64,000 nt of DNA from UBA2336 sp036787955 (GTDB lineage Bacteria; Bacteroidota; Bacteroidia; Cytophagales; Cyclobacteriaceae): NCBI GenBank assembly GCA_036787955.1, contig DAIQOI010000013.1:7223-71222 (forward strand). Reading direction: 5' to 3'. Every line of letters begins with the position of its first letter. Position 1 is the stretch's first letter. Below the pieces are notes generated by a model. The model was not told where the DNA came from and did not search any database. It was given only the letters and a program-made list of their open reading frames with translations. Both the position numbers and the translations under genes were made by a program. Shown here one piece after another: positions 49,658-60,500 of this stretch.

Positions 49658-50830
49658 ATGACGAAGCCATCGTTTACAATATTCGGGGCCACCGAAATCG
49701 ATCAGGCCGCCATAACGCAGATGGAAGCTGCCATGCGCCTGCCCGTTTCGGTTGCCGGTGCACTCATGCCCGATGCACACCCCGGCTACGGACTGCCCAT
49801 TGGCGGGGTGCTGGCCACGCTGAATGCCGTTATTCCGTATGGTGTGGGAGTGGACATTGGCTGCCGGATGTGCCTGAGCGCCTACCCGCTGCCAGACAGC
49901 CACCTGACTAAAAACCGGGATAAGCTGAAAAAGATATTAACTGATAACACGAGGTTTGGCCGACAGGCATTTAAAAAACCCATGGATCATGAAGTGCTCG
50001 AACACCGGGCCTTTAAGGAGATAGCCGTACTGCGCAACCTCAAAGACAAGGCTGCCGAACAAATCGGAACATCGGGTAGCGGCAATCACTTTGTGGAATT
50101 TGGTGTGCTGGAGTTACCCGAAGCCAATGAATGGAACCTGCCAGGTGGTAAATACCTGGCAGTATTATCGCACTCCGGATCGCGCGGGCTGGGTGCAGAA
50201 ATTGCCCGGCACTATACGCGGGTGGCCAAAGACATCCGCGGCCTGAAAGGCGAGGCAGGTAACCTGGCCTGGCTGGACCTGGACAGCGCAGAAGGCCGGG
50301 AATACTGGGAGGCCATGCACCTTGCCGGTGCGTATGCTTCGGCCAATCACCATCAGATTCACGAGCGCATCAGCCGCGACCTGGGTGAGCAGCCATTGCT
50401 GCGCGTGGAAAACCACCACAACTTTGCCTGGAAAGAAAAACTGCCCGATGGCTCAGAGGTCATCATTCACCGCAAGGGTGCCACACCGGCCGGCAAGGGA
50501 GCGTTGGGCATTATTCCCGGATCCATGACCGCCCCCGGATTTATTGTAAAAGGATTGGGCAATGCGCAGTCGCTGGAGTCGGCTGCGCACGGTGCCGGCA
50601 GAAAGCTGTCGAGAAGTGCTGCCAAAAAAAGTTTCACCCCAAAAATGATTAGCGATGTACTGAAACAAAACGGTGTGGAACTGATTGGAGGGGGAACAGA
50701 TGAGGCACCCATGGCCTACAAAGACATCCGGCAGGTGATGGAACACCAGCGCGATTTGGTGCAAATAGCAGGAGTGTTTACACCCAAAATTGTGCGGATG
50801 TGTGGCGATAACTCACCTGCAGAAGACTGA
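49658..50830 (+). CDS. rtcB: RtcB-family RNA ligase
   Basis: 390 residues from ATG 49658. RtcB joins RNA 2',3'-cyclic phosphate or 3'-phosphate ends to 5'-OH ends using GTP and Mn2+. Seen: MPDAHPGYGLPIGGVLAT, GVGVDIGCRMCLS (metal Cys), IGTSGSGNHFVEFG, LSHSGSRGLGAEIA, VENHHNFAWKE and the guanylated-His motif IIHRKGATPAGKGALG. The size and the gaps match the shorter RtcB2-type group. No archease or RtcA gene is adjacent. The frame is open to 49625, but MTKPSFTIFG is the better start. Confidence 0.93.
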   Translation: MTKPSFTIFGATEIDQAAITQMEAAMRLPVSVAGALMPDAHPGYGLPIGGVLATLNAVIPYGVGVDIGCRMCLSAYPLPDSHLTKNRDKLKKILTDNTRFGRQAFKKPMDHEVLEHRAFKEIAVLRNLKDKAAEQIGTSGSGNHFVEFGVLELPEANEWNLPGGKYLAVLSHSGSRGLGAEIARHYTRVAKDIRGLKGEAGNLAWLDLDSAEGREYWEAMHLAGAYASANHHQIHERISRDLGEQPLLRVENHHNFAWKEKLPDGSEVIIHRKGATPAGKGALGIIPGSMTAPGFIVKGLGNAQSLESAAHGAGRKLSRSAAKKSFTPKMISDVLKQNGVELIGGGTDEAPMAYKDIRQVMEHQRDLVQIAGVFTPKIVRMCGDNSPAED

Positions 50831-50847
50831 TGGGAGAATTTTTTTAA

Positions 50848-51726
50848 TCAAAGCACATTTGCCAGTTGTTCCTTGATTTTTTCCAGATCTTCTTTCATCA
50901 GTACAACTGCCTGTTGAATGGCTGCATCATTGGCTTTGGCTCCCAGGGTATTTATCTCCCTCCCTATTTCCTGCGCAATAAAAGATAACTTTTTCCCGGC
51001 CGATGTATTTTCCTTCAGGGTTCGCAGAAAATAATCCAAATGGGCCTCCAGGCGCACACATTCTTCGCGTATATCCAGTTTTTCAGCATAGTACACCAGC
51101 TCCTGCTCCAGCCGGTTCCGGTCAAAACCTTCATCGTTAAAAAGCGATGCCACCTGTGTTCTCAGTTTATCGCGTACCTTGTCCAGCCGGCTGCGATCCA
51201 GTTCCCTTACTTTTTGCAACCCATCGCTGATGGAGCCGGCCAGTTTCACAAACTCTTTTTCCAATCCAAGGCCTTCCGTTTTTCTGAAATCATCGCACTG
51301 GGTTAACGCCTTTTCCAGAGTTGATTTAAGTTTTTGATATTCCTCCTCGTCCGCCGCTTCGGGCAGGTTGTTTTGCACCACTTCCGGTGCATTCAGCGCC
51401 AACTGAAAAAGCGAGTCGTAAGGAGCCATCACGCGGTCGGCCAGCCTTTTATACTCGGTGTAATAACGGATAAACAGTTCTTCGTTATAGGTTTGACGCA
51501 GTTCAGCAGCAGCCTTGCGCACATATTCTACCTGAGTCGTTATCTTACCGCGCTCCAGCCGTTCGCCTATCAGCATCCGCACTTCCATTTCCCGATCGGA
51601 AAAAGATCGCGGCAACCGAAGATTCAGATCCAGAAATTTGGAATTCAGGCATTTGATTTCAACGGTAAGCAACGAAAGGTCATCTTCAAAAGAAGAAAAA
51701 CCATAGCCCGTCATGGACTTTATCAT
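50848..51726 (-). CDS. YicC family endoribonuclease
   Basis: 292 residues. The family opening MIKSMTGYGFSSFE, the block VEIKCLNSKFLDLNLRLPR and the C-terminal DYFLRTLKENTSAGKKLSFIAQEIGREINTLGAKAND are all present. YicC proteins are metal-dependent RNases that take part in RNA and stress regulation. The gene lies 24 nt after the propeller-barrel gene on the same strand, at the end of the unit FAD oxidase-propeller/barrel-yicC. Confidence 0.92.
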   Translation of the reverse strand: MIKSMTGYGFSSFEDDLSLLTVEIKCLNSKFLDLNLRLPRSFSDREMEVRMLIGERLERGKITTQVEYVRKAAAELRQTYNEELFIRYYTEYKRLADRVMAPYDSLFQLALNAPEVVQNNLPEAADEEEYQKLKSTLEKALTQCDDFRKTEGLGLEKEFVKLAGSISDGLQKVRELDRSRLDKVRDKLRTQVASLFNDEGFDRNRLEQELVYYAEKLDIREECVRLEAHLDYFLRTLKENTSAGKKLSFIAQEIGREINTLGAKANDAAIQQAVVLMKEDLEKIKEQLANVL

Positions 51727-51750
51727 GCGAACAGATTTAAAATGGTGGCA

Positions 51751-54700
51751 TTAAAAATCCAAACCCAAGGTTACAGTAAGGCGCGGGCTTTGTACCGTAT
51801 AATTAATAACCGGCCATGCCAAGTCAAATTTCATATAATATCCCAGCATGATGGTACGCAGGCCTACTCCGTAACTGTATAACCAGGGGTTCAGAAACTT
51901 TTTAATTTCAATCTCAAAGGGATTTCGTTTGATAATATCATAGCTGACAGCTGTGCCCGTTCTGAATGGGGGAGAACCTGACCAGCTTGAGCCGATATCA
52001 TAAAACCCGACAAACTGCATATTTCTGAAAAAGTTGGAGCTGATTGGTGCGTTGCTCAGTGTACGGAATAAGGGCAGCCGCAACTCAGCATTGAATAACA
52101 ACACATTATTGCCAAACATGGTGGCGTAATCAAAGCCGCGGAGATTGGACGCAAACTCTACAAAAAGAATGTCGGTATTGCGGGTAGCTGAGCCCAGGGG
52201 ATTGGTTTCACCGGTAGCCGTTGTTCCGCTCTGGTTAATACGATTGAACACCCAGTTATCCATGCCGCCCAACAGGTATTGCTTGGGTGCACGGCCAAAA
52301 AATGTTCCTCCGTATCCGCGCATGGCTATTACTATTTCCTTGTAAATTTTCTGATAATGCCGGATGTCCAGCGAAACCTGGCTGAAGCTCAGCGCAGGAT
52401 TGTTTATGCCCTCCCAATGATTGAACGACAATTTCCCTCGTGTGCCTTCCATGCTGTTCAGGTTCATCGTCACTGAGTTGTCGTACACCAGCTCGGTACG
52501 CACACCGGCATAATAATCGGTTGAAGGTGGTGTTTCGGGTGGGCGGATCAGCACACGCGGATTGCCCAGGTTGGCTGCCGTTACCAGGGCCCCGAAGGGT
52601 TTAACCGATAAACGGGTGCGGTCTGAAATGGGAAGCGCTGCCCCCAGCTCAAACCGGTTAAGCGAGTAATGAAAAGCTTCGGCATCGTTGAAGGGCTCCC
52701 ACCTCAGTCCTTTTCGGTCGAACCGGGCGCTAAAATCTATGTAATAGGGTAAAAGCTGAAACTCACCGAACACATCTCCATTGCGAAAATCAAAGCTACT
52801 CATAAGCCCCCCGTAAAACCGGTAGTTTTCCAGTATATCGTTCATCTGAAACTCCAGCAGAAAGCCAAATCCGCGCAACTGATCGATAACAAAGGAGGTG
52901 ACCATTGATTGTCTTCCGAATTTGATTTCGTAGGGGAAGGGCCCCATGAGCCGGCCGCGGTCGCGCGAACGGATGTACCGGTTTAAAAATGTTTCTGACG
53001 GCTGTTGTTTTATCACTTCGTCTTCAAATACGTAGTTGTCGGTATTTACCACCTTATCGCTGCGCCCCGAAACGGCAGCCGAATCTTTTTTGGCAAGTGA
53101 ATCTGCATGGGCAGCAGGCAGTGAGTCTGCCCGGATGGTATTTTTATCGGAAAGCTTCAGAGAGTCCGTCTTCAAAAGGCTGTCGGGCTGCCGGGTTTCG
53201 CGCAGGCGGTTGTTGAGCAACTCTTTTAATGAAATGTTATTTTCTTCGTCTGCCTTTCTTCGCTCGCGAATAATCTTAGCCTGTTGCAACTCCCTTCTTC
53301 GGGTGGCAGGGGTGAATACATTGCGGTTGATATTGAAATTTCGATCGAGGTATATATCATCGTACAGCCGCTGCCGGGTAACCAGGGCAAGCTGCGAGGT
53401 GGCGGGATTCAAATCATAAAAAACAATGCTGGAGGTGTAGTTGGTAACCTGTGCGTAAATACCAGTCGAACGATCATACCTGAACAGGTTGATAATGCCG
53501 CGCTGATCGCTTAAGTAGTAATACACATCATTATTCAGCGCCAGCGGAGCATAGTCATTGCTCAGGGTGTTGGTTATGCGCTGCAATACCAGGTTGGTAG
53601 TATCCAGGTCGAACACAAATAAGTTGTAGTTATCTGTCAAATCGCTCAGCATCGGTTTTTTTGCACGCAGGGAGTCGGTGGTGCGGTTTGAGCTGAACAC
53701 GATGCGGTTGGTACCCGGTATGAAACTTGGATCAAGATCATCAAACAAATCGTTGGTCAATCTCCTTACACGGTCTCTGCGCGTGCTCAGTAAAAACAAA
53801 TCACTTTGTCCTTCGTAGTCGGCACTAACTACCGCCAGGCGGCCGTTTGCCGAAAAGCTTATGCTGCGCACATTTTGAAACCGATCCAGTTCGCGGGGAA
53901 TTTTGGTGCGGGTGTTCAAATCGTACAGCCAGAAGGTATAACCCCCGTTCTTAACGGCTATCACTCCCAGCGTGTTGGCATCGGCCCAGTTGATGACCGG
54001 AAGGCGGTAGTCAACCCGCTGATTGATTACCTTGCTGCCACCCGACAGGATGGTCGTCTCCCTTCCGTTTTCCAGCGAACGCACTTTTACCCGATAACTG
54101 CCCCGATCGTTTTCGGCATACGCCAGGTAACGCCCGTCGGGGCTGAGTTTGATGGTGGTAAATTCTGTGGTACGGTTCTGAAATACAGGCAGCCGCATAT
54201 TTTCCTGAAGGGACATATAAGATTGATTTACGCTGCTTTCCATTTGCGCATAGTACGACTGCCATTCATTTAAAAGCTTAGAATAGGTTATTCCCAGTGT
54301 AAGTACCAGGCTTCTTTCTTCGTTGCGTGTAATGCGGGTGTAATTAAGGATATTGGAAATGCTGCTCCTGCCATAGCGCTCGGCAATGAAGTTCCACAGC
54401 GATTGTCCGATGAGGGCAGCTTCACGGCCGGTAAAGCGACTTAGTTTTTTTACCTGCCTGGTTCGGATTACCTGGCGCACAAAGTCATCCATTTCCACAG
54501 TCCAACCCAGGGCTACATAATTGACAGCGCCCTTCACAAACCACTCAGGGAGGTTCATCAGGTAGGCACTCTGAAAAATATCTTTCAGGCTTCCGCCATA
54601 CATCATTTCGTTGATGAGCATATCGGTTACCCGCAGCGTGAGCTCGGCTTTAAATTCCCGGGCTGTGCCGGGGTAGGCCACTTCCACATAAGGTTTTACA

Positions 54701-55044
54701 AACTCCAGTTCGCCATTGATGTTGTAAATGGTATGATTCAACCCCACATTGCTCTGGCGCAAGTCGGTAAGTGAGTTGTACAGAAAAATTTTGGTTTTAT
54801 AATAAGGTGAGTAACCGATGAGGTCGGTTACGCGGTCGAATTCCTTTTCCAGGAACTGCACAGCCTGGGTGGCAATTTCCCTGCGTGCATCGTAATAATA
54901 CACATCAAAATTTTCGCTGGTAATGTATTGCCAGTCGAAGGTGCGGTATTGGATGCGGTTTTTACCGAAAACTTCACGCGCCTGCTGGGCCAGCACCGGT
55001 ACCGGCAACAACAATCCCAGTAAAACCATTTGCGGCAATTTCAT
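51751..55044 (-). CDS. Exported TolB-like propeller protein fused to an outer-membrane beta-barrel
   Basis: 1097 residues from ATG 55044 (MKLPQMVLLGLLLPVPVLAQ). After the signal peptide comes a region of about 270 residues typical of a peptidase-MA-like domain (DRVTDLIGYSPYYKTKIFLYNS). PD40/WD40-like propeller repeats follow from about 290 (IKLSPDGRYLAYAENDRG, SISFSANGRLAVVSA, FIPGTNRIVFSSNR), then a charged Ser/Lys/Asp linker, and from about 690 a surface-antigen-type barrel ending in LTVTLGLDF, a C-terminal Phe as in outer-membrane proteins. The combination suggests an outer-membrane device with a periplasmic or surface propeller. Function unknown. Confidence 0.8.
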   Translation of the reverse strand: MKLPQMVLLGLLLPVPVLAQQAREVFGKNRIQYRTFDWQYITSENFDVYYYDARREIATQAVQFLEKEFDRVTDLIGYSPYYKTKIFLYNSLTDLRQSNVGLNHTIYNINGELEFVKPYVEVAYPGTAREFKAELTLRVTDMLINEMMYGGSLKDIFQSAYLMNLPEWFVKGAVNYVALGWTVEMDDFVRQVIRTRQVKKLSRFTGREAALIGQSLWNFIAERYGRSSISNILNYTRITRNEERSLVLTLGITYSKLLNEWQSYYAQMESSVNQSYMSLQENMRLPVFQNRTTEFTTIKLSPDGRYLAYAENDRGSYRVKVRSLENGRETTILSGGSKVINQRVDYRLPVINWADANTLGVIAVKNGGYTFWLYDLNTRTKIPRELDRFQNVRSISFSANGRLAVVSADYEGQSDLFLLSTRRDRVRRLTNDLFDDLDPSFIPGTNRIVFSSNRTTDSLRAKKPMLSDLTDNYNLFVFDLDTTNLVLQRITNTLSNDYAPLALNNDVYYYLSDQRGIINLFRYDRSTGIYAQVTNYTSSIVFYDLNPATSQLALVTRQRLYDDIYLDRNFNINRNVFTPATRRRELQQAKIIRERRKADEENNISLKELLNNRLRETRQPDSLLKTDSLKLSDKNTIRADSLPAAHADSLAKKDSAAVSGRSDKVVNTDNYVFEDEVIKQQPSETFLNRYIRSRDRGRLMGPFPYEIKFGRQSMVTSFVIDQLRGFGFLLEFQMNDILENYRFYGGLMSSFDFRNGDVFGEFQLLPYYIDFSARFDRKGLRWEPFNDAEAFHYSLNRFELGAALPISDRTRLSVKPFGALVTAANLGNPRVLIRPPETPPSTDYYAGVRTELVYDNSVTMNLNSMEGTRGKLSFNHWEGINNPALSFSQVSLDIRHYQKIYKEIVIAMRGYGGTFFGRAPKQYLLGGMDNWVFNRINQSGTTATGETNPLGSATRNTDILFVEFASNLRGFDYATMFGNNVLLFNAELRLPLFRTLSNAPISSNFFRNMQFVGFYDIGSSWSGSPPFRTGTAVSYDIIKRNPFEIEIKKFLNPWLYSYGVGLRTIMLGYYMKFDLAWPVINYTVQSPRLTVTLGLDF

Positions 55045-55069
55045 TTTCAACCTCTCAGGAACCCGAAAA

Positions 55070-56107
55070 TTAACGAATTAAATAACGTTTAATATCTGCC
55101 TGTTGATTTACCGCGGTGCCTTTTTCCATAAAATCTGCCATCTGCTTTGAAAAATAAGGCGCCAAAGTAACGCCTTTTGTCCCTAGACCGTTGAAAAAGT
55201 ACACATTCCGGTACTGCGGATGGCATCCCAGCAGAGGCCTTCTGTCGGGGGTAGTGGGCCTGAATCCAAAATCCTGCCCTGTAACCTCATACGGAAATCT
55301 GATCAACCTGCGCAGGCTCTCTTCCAGTTCGGCTTTTGCCCGGTGGGTTACAGCAGCATGCTTATCATGGCGGTTATACGTTGCTCCGGCTTTCCACACA
55401 CCCGGCACCACATATACACTCCGGTTGTAAATGAACCTGGGCTGAACCGATGACCTCAGCGTTAACACCTCGCCTTTCAGTGGCTGAACGGTAAGGAAGT
55501 GAAACAGGTTTATGGGTTGCGCACCGGTACAAAATACAATGCGGTTTGCCCGGTAGTGCTGATAGGTTAACGTGTTCGGTTCGAGGTGCAGTTCGTGCTC
55601 ATTGAAATGACCTTCTATAAACACTCCGCTTGCGCGAATTAAATTTCTTACTGCTGCAAGGAAAACTGTTGTGTTCAGATAACCCCCTTGCATCAGCTCG
55701 AGCCCCCCATAGGGGTTATTCACCTCATCCGGAAAAACCGGTTTAGTATGCACTTCCCGGACAAACGGGCCGAAGCCGGGCAGGGTGGATTTGGCCGTCC
55801 AATCATTTTGTTCGGCTATACCGGTAAACGGGCGGTAAACCGGCATGGAGTGAAAGAATGATGTGTTGAGAAGCTGCTCCGCCTTAGGATAAAATTCGTG
55901 CAAATAAGAAAACAGTTCAGCTGCCATCCATGTTAAGCCGGGAGTCTTGCCGGTAACAGGGTTAAACAAACCTGCAGCCACGCGGCTTGCCGCATGCGGA
56001 TAGGAATTATCAATTACCACGATGCGCTTGTTGCGCATGATTAACTGAAGCGCCAGGCAGGATCCGGCTAACCCTTGCCCTACAATGATGTAATCGGCCT
56101 GATACAT
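55070..56107 (-). CDS. FAD-dependent oxidoreductase, glycine/D-amino-acid oxidase family
   Basis: 345 residues. The N-terminus YIIVGQGLAGSCLALQLIMR is an FAD-binding GxGxxG fold, then RVAAGLFNPVTGK. Later marks are RIVFCTGAQPINL and, near the C-terminus, FGFRPTTPDRRPLLG and VYFFNGLGTKGVTLAPYFS, typical of the DAO family. The substrate is unknown. It is the first gene of a minus-strand unit with the propeller-barrel protein (19 nt on) and yicC, and its start codon overlaps a shadow frame of the divergent MBL gene. Confidence 0.85.
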   Translation of the reverse strand: MYQADYIIVGQGLAGSCLALQLIMRNKRIVVIDNSYPHAASRVAAGLFNPVTGKTPGLTWMAAELFSYLHEFYPKAEQLLNTSFFHSMPVYRPFTGIAEQNDWTAKSTLPGFGPFVREVHTKPVFPDEVNNPYGGLELMQGGYLNTTVFLAAVRNLIRASGVFIEGHFNEHELHLEPNTLTYQHYRANRIVFCTGAQPINLFHFLTVQPLKGEVLTLRSSVQPRFIYNRSVYVVPGVWKAGATYNRHDKHAAVTHRAKAELEESLRRLIRFPYEVTGQDFGFRPTTPDRRPLLGCHPQYRNVYFFNGLGTKGVTLAPYFSKQMADFMEKGTAVNQQADIKRYLIR

Positions 56108-56126
56108 GGTATTGAAAATTCCGGCT

Positions 56127-56134
56127 TATCTTTG
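56127..56134 (+). promoter_or_regulatory. -7 box for the MBL-pssA unit
   Basis: TATCTTTG matches TAnnTTTG and lies 52 nt before ATG 56187. Confidence 0.4.
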
Positions 56135-56186
56135 GAAGCCGCTCTCAAAAATACCGGAGAATTGCGGATATATTCTTATTTGGATC

Positions 56187-56834
56187 ATGCTTCAGCTTGC
56201 ACAATTTGCTTTTAATCCATTTATGGAAAACACCTACGTGGTGTATCAACCCGGTGGTGAGGCGTGGATCATCGATCCGGGCTGCAGTTCAAGGACCGAA
56301 GAAAAAGAACTGGATGATTTCATCGGAAAAAACAATCTGCACGTTACACGCCTTATCAACACACATTGTCACATTGATCATGTGCTGGGTAATTATTTTG
56401 TAAAAAGTAAATATCAGGTGCCCCTTTACCTGCACCAACTTGAGGCACCGGTACTGCGTTCAGTTAAGGTTTATGCCCCGATGTACGGCTTTGGGCAATA
56501 TCAGGAAACTGAGCCGGACTACTTTCTGCAAGAAGGTGATGTGCTGCAACTGGCACAAAACCACCTGAAAATACTTTTTGTGCCGGGACACAGCCCCGGG
56601 CATATTGCCCTGTACCACGAACATGGTGGCTGGCTGCTGGGCGGTGATGTGTTGTTTGACGGAAGTATTGGGAGGACTGATTTGCCGGGAGGCGACTTCG
56701 ATACACTTATTCAAAGCATCCATGAGAAATTATTCACCCTTCCCGATACGACCATCGTACACTGCGGGCACGGTCCCTCCACAACCATCGGTAAGGAAAA
56801 AAGAACCAATCCATTCTGCGCTTTAACTGCCTGA
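56187..56834 (+). CDS. MBL-fold hydrolase, glyoxalase II-like
   Basis: 215 residues from ATG 56187 (MLQLAQFAFNPFMENTYVV). The metal motif LINTHCHIDHVLGNYF (HxHxDH), then VPGHSPGHIALYHEHGGWLLGGDVLF and IVHCGHGPSTTIGKEK complete the zinc site. This short form is a general MBL hydrolase found in many bacteria, probably a thioesterase; the substrate is not clear. The frame is open to 56106, but the homologous start and the promoter box at 56127 favour 56187. The next gene, pssA, starts 5 nt after its stop. Confidence 0.88.
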   Translation: MLQLAQFAFNPFMENTYVVYQPGGEAWIIDPGCSSRTEEKELDDFIGKNNLHVTRLINTHCHIDHVLGNYFVKSKYQVPLYLHQLEAPVLRSVKVYAPMYGFGQYQETEPDYFLQEGDVLQLAQNHLKILFVPGHSPGHIALYHEHGGWLLGGDVLFDGSIGRTDLPGGDFDTLIQSIHEKLFTLPDTTIVHCGHGPSTTIGKEKRTNPFCALTA

Positions 56835-56839
56835 AAAAA

Positions 56840-57511
56840 GTGAACATCAAAGCACATATCCCCAATCTGCTCACACTTGGTAACCTGCTGTGCGGATGTA
56901 CCGGAATTGTATTTGTGCTGGAAGACCGCAGCCTGCCCGCTGCTTATTTCGTCTGGCTTGCAGCCTTATTTGATTTTGCAGATGGCTTTGCCGCCCGCTT
57001 ACTGAAAGTAAATTCTCCTGTGGGCAGGGAACTCGATTCGCTGGCTGATGTGGTAAGCTTTGGGGTACTGCCGGCTTTTGTTCTGTACAAAACAGGGCAG
57101 CACCTGCCGTTTCCGGTGCCCTACGTTGCCTTTGCGGTGGCTGCGTTTTCGGCTATGCGACTGGCTGTTTTCAATACCGACATTTCGCAATCCGATTCTT
57201 TCAAAGGCCTGCCCACGCCAGCCAATGCCTTGTTCATCACCGCCCTTCCGCTTTTGCCCGAAAGCATCATCTCGTGGATTGCACGCCCCCTGCCTTTTGT
57301 GGCGCTGTGTATTGCTTCGTCTTTGCTGCTGGTATCGCGCCTTGAGTTGCTTGCACTCAAGTTCAAAAACTTCAGCTGGAAAGACAACGCACTGAGGTTT
57401 ACCTTCCTGGCTATAAGCGTATTACTATTAGGTATACTGCAAACATCTGCCATCCCGATTGTTATAATGTTATACATTGTTGTGTCGTTATTCATGCGAA
57501 AATCAGTTTGA
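56840..57511 (+). CDS. pssA: CDP-diacylglycerol-serine O-phosphatidyltransferase
   Basis: 223 residues with a GTG start. The CDP-alcohol phosphatidyltransferase motif D-G-x2-A-R-x8-G-x3-D-x3-D is seen as FDFADGFAARLL, then SPVGRELDSLADVVSFG. Hydrophobic helices fill the rest. It makes phosphatidylserine, the precursor of phosphatidylethanolamine, in the inner membrane. It sits between an MBL hydrolase and porU, in the same direction. Confidence 0.92.
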   Translation: MNIKAHIPNLLTLGNLLCGCTGIVFVLEDRSLPAAYFVWLAALFDFADGFAARLLKVNSPVGRELDSLADVVSFGVLPAFVLYKTGQHLPFPVPYVAFAVAAFSAMRLAVFNTDISQSDSFKGLPTPANALFITALPLLPESIISWIARPLPFVALCIASSLLLVSRLELLALKFKNFSWKDNALRFTFLAISVLLLGILQTSAIPIVIMLYIVVSLFMRKSV

Positions 57512-57541
57512 ATAACTCATTGCCAGCAAAAAGAGCCGTTG

Positions 57542-60500
57542 ATGAGGAAAACCGCTTATCTGTTCCTGGTGATTTTTTACGTTGCTGTGATACAGCTGGT
57601 GGCCCAGTCATCCATTTTGCAATCGGGTTATTGGTATAAAGTGGCTGTTAAACAGAATGGTGTGTACAGAATTTCCCGCAGTCAGTTTGTAAAGATGGGA
57701 TTCAGCGCCACCACCGATCCCCGGAAAATCCGGATATTTGGTTATCCTGCCGGCATGCTGCCACAAAGCAACGCTGTTGCACGAAGTGAAGGTTTAACTG
57801 AGCTTGCTATTCTGGTTACAGGGCAGGAAGATGGCATCTTCCATAACAACGATGCCATTTATTTTTATGCTGAAGGACCGGATCGCCACTGGTACGACAG
57901 TGCGCGCGAAGTTTTTGGTTATGAAAAAAATCTTTACTCCGATTACAGTTTTTATTTTATCACTGTCGGGCCGGGCAATGGCAAGCGAATCACCACCATT
58001 TCAAACCTTGAAGGCACTTATCCGCTTATCGAAAGCTACGACAACTTCATCTATCATGAAAGCGATTTGCACAACGAGCTGAAGTCAGGCCGCATGTGGT
58101 TTGGTGAAAAATTTGACCTCACCACCGAGCTGACGTTTAAATTTCCTTTACCCGGAATTGTACCCGGCTCATCCATCAAGCTGATATCGGAGGTTATGGC
58201 GCAATCGTTTCAATCCACATCATTTAACCTGTTTCTCAACAATCAGCCTGTTGGTTCACAGATACTGGGCCCGGTACCCAACGATCGGTACGGAGTAAAA
58301 GGACAAATAAAAAGGGATACCTTTTTAATTCCTGAACCATCGGTACATGCTGCTACAGTAAACGAGCTGCAATTGCGCTACGTGTATCAGAAAAGTCCAT
58401 CGGGCCGGTCGGTTGGGTACCTGAGTTACTTTTTGATACAAACCCGGCAACAACTGCGCCTTACGGGCGGCCAGCTTGTTTTCCGTTCGGCCGAAAGCAC
58501 CCGACAACCTACCAGTACATTCAGCATCGGTAACACCACTGGCCAAACCGAAATATGGAATATAACGCACCCGTTCGATGTGGCCCGGCAGGAAAAGTCT
58601 TTCAACGCGGGTATCACAACCTTTTCGGCTGCCTCGGCTGACTTGCAGACCTACATTGCCTTTGGACCAGACGCTCCCGCACCTGCATTAATTGGTAAAG
58701 TAGCCAACCAGCACCTTACCGCCCTTCCGGCTGCTAACCTTATTATCGTTACCCATGAAAATTTTTTACCCGAAGCACAACGACTTGCCCGCCACAGGCA
58801 AACCGCAAGCGGATGGGCAGTAAATGTGGTAACCACTACTCAGGTATACAACGAATTTTCGGGAGGAAGGCAGGATATTTCTGCTATACGTGACTTTGTT
58901 AAGCACCAGTTCGACAAAGAGCCGGGCACAGTCAGAGCCTTGCTGCTGTTTGGAAAAGGTTCTTATGACTACCGCAACATTCTGCCAAACAACAGAAATT
59001 TTGTTCCCACTTACCAGTCGCGCAATTCACTTCACCCGCTGCTCACTTATTCCTCGGACGATTTTTTTGGATTTCTTGAAAATCACGAAGGCGAGTGGAG
59101 CGAGGCCCCGGCCATCAACCACACTCTTGACATTGCCGTCGGTCGCTTGCCGGTTAAATCAATGACCGAGGCAAAGCAGATAGTTGACAAGATAATTGCC
59201 TATGAATCAACAGCCCGATTGAACCGATCCTGGCGCAAAACAATTGCATTTGTTGCCGATGACGGTGATGGAAACCTGCACGCCACCCATGCAGATATTC
59301 TGGCCGAAAACATCGAGCAAAACTTTTCGCATGCCGATGTGCGCAAACTGTACCTTGATGCCTTTCCGCAGATTTCGGGCGCTGCCGGTCAAACGTCCCC
59401 CCAGGCGCGCAACGAACTGCAGCGTTTGTTTCTGGATGGAGCCTTCATTATCAATTATTCGGGGCATGGGTCGGAACGGCAATGGGCGCAGGAACGCCTG
59501 CTGGACGAGTTGTTCATATCCGGTTTGCGCAATACCCGCCTCCCCATCCTGGTAACGGCTACGTGCGAGTTTGGCCGGCAGGACGACCCGGTTTTTGTAT
59601 CAGGGGCAGAACTGTTGCTACTGAAGCCCCAGGCCGGAGCCATTGCGCTGGTCAGCACTTCGCGTCCGGTTTTTGCCAGCAACAATTTTTTTCTGAACCA
59701 GGCATTCTATCAGGCGTTGTTCACCGGCTCTGCGCAATTTCTGGGAGAGGTGTTCCGCATTACAAAAAACAACAGCCTGAGTGGTGTGGCCAATCGCAAT
59801 TTTTCGCTCATTGGCGATCCTTCTTTACTGTTGCTCCTTCCGGAAAACAACATCGTCATAACTTCGATTGCCACTCAAAATGGAGGCGACACGTTGCGCG
59901 CCCTGTCAAAGGTTATTGTAACCGGAGAAGTACGACAATCCGATAACACCACCCATACTTCATTTAACGGAACCGTTCAGCTTACCGTATTCGACAAACC
60001 TTCCGGTAGAATTACACTGGGCAACGAAAATCCTCCTTTCGGTTACAATGAGTTTCGAACCCACCTGTTTCGGGGCCAGGCATCTGTCGAGCATGGTGTT
60101 TTCTCTGCCGAATTCATCGTGCCACGTTCCATCAACTATGCCGTAGGCAAGGGTAAACTGAGCGCCTATGCCTTCACCTCAGATGCGACCCAAAATGCTT
60201 CAGGCTACCAAAAAGATTTTAAAGTAGGGCAGAGCGAAGAGGTTTATCCCCCCGACAGCAACCCACCTTCAATTGAAATATTTGTAGGAGACACCACCTT
60301 CGTTGATGGCGCGGAGGTTCCGGAAAATACCCGGTTGGTTGTGAGGCTTCAGGATGAATCGGGTATATCGCCATCCAACTTTGGCATTGGCAACGCCCTT
60401 TCTGCAAGCCTTGACGATTCCGAAATTTTGGACCTGACAAGATATTATGAAGCGGACTTGAACGACTACACACGTGGCACCATTATCTACCCTTTGTTTA

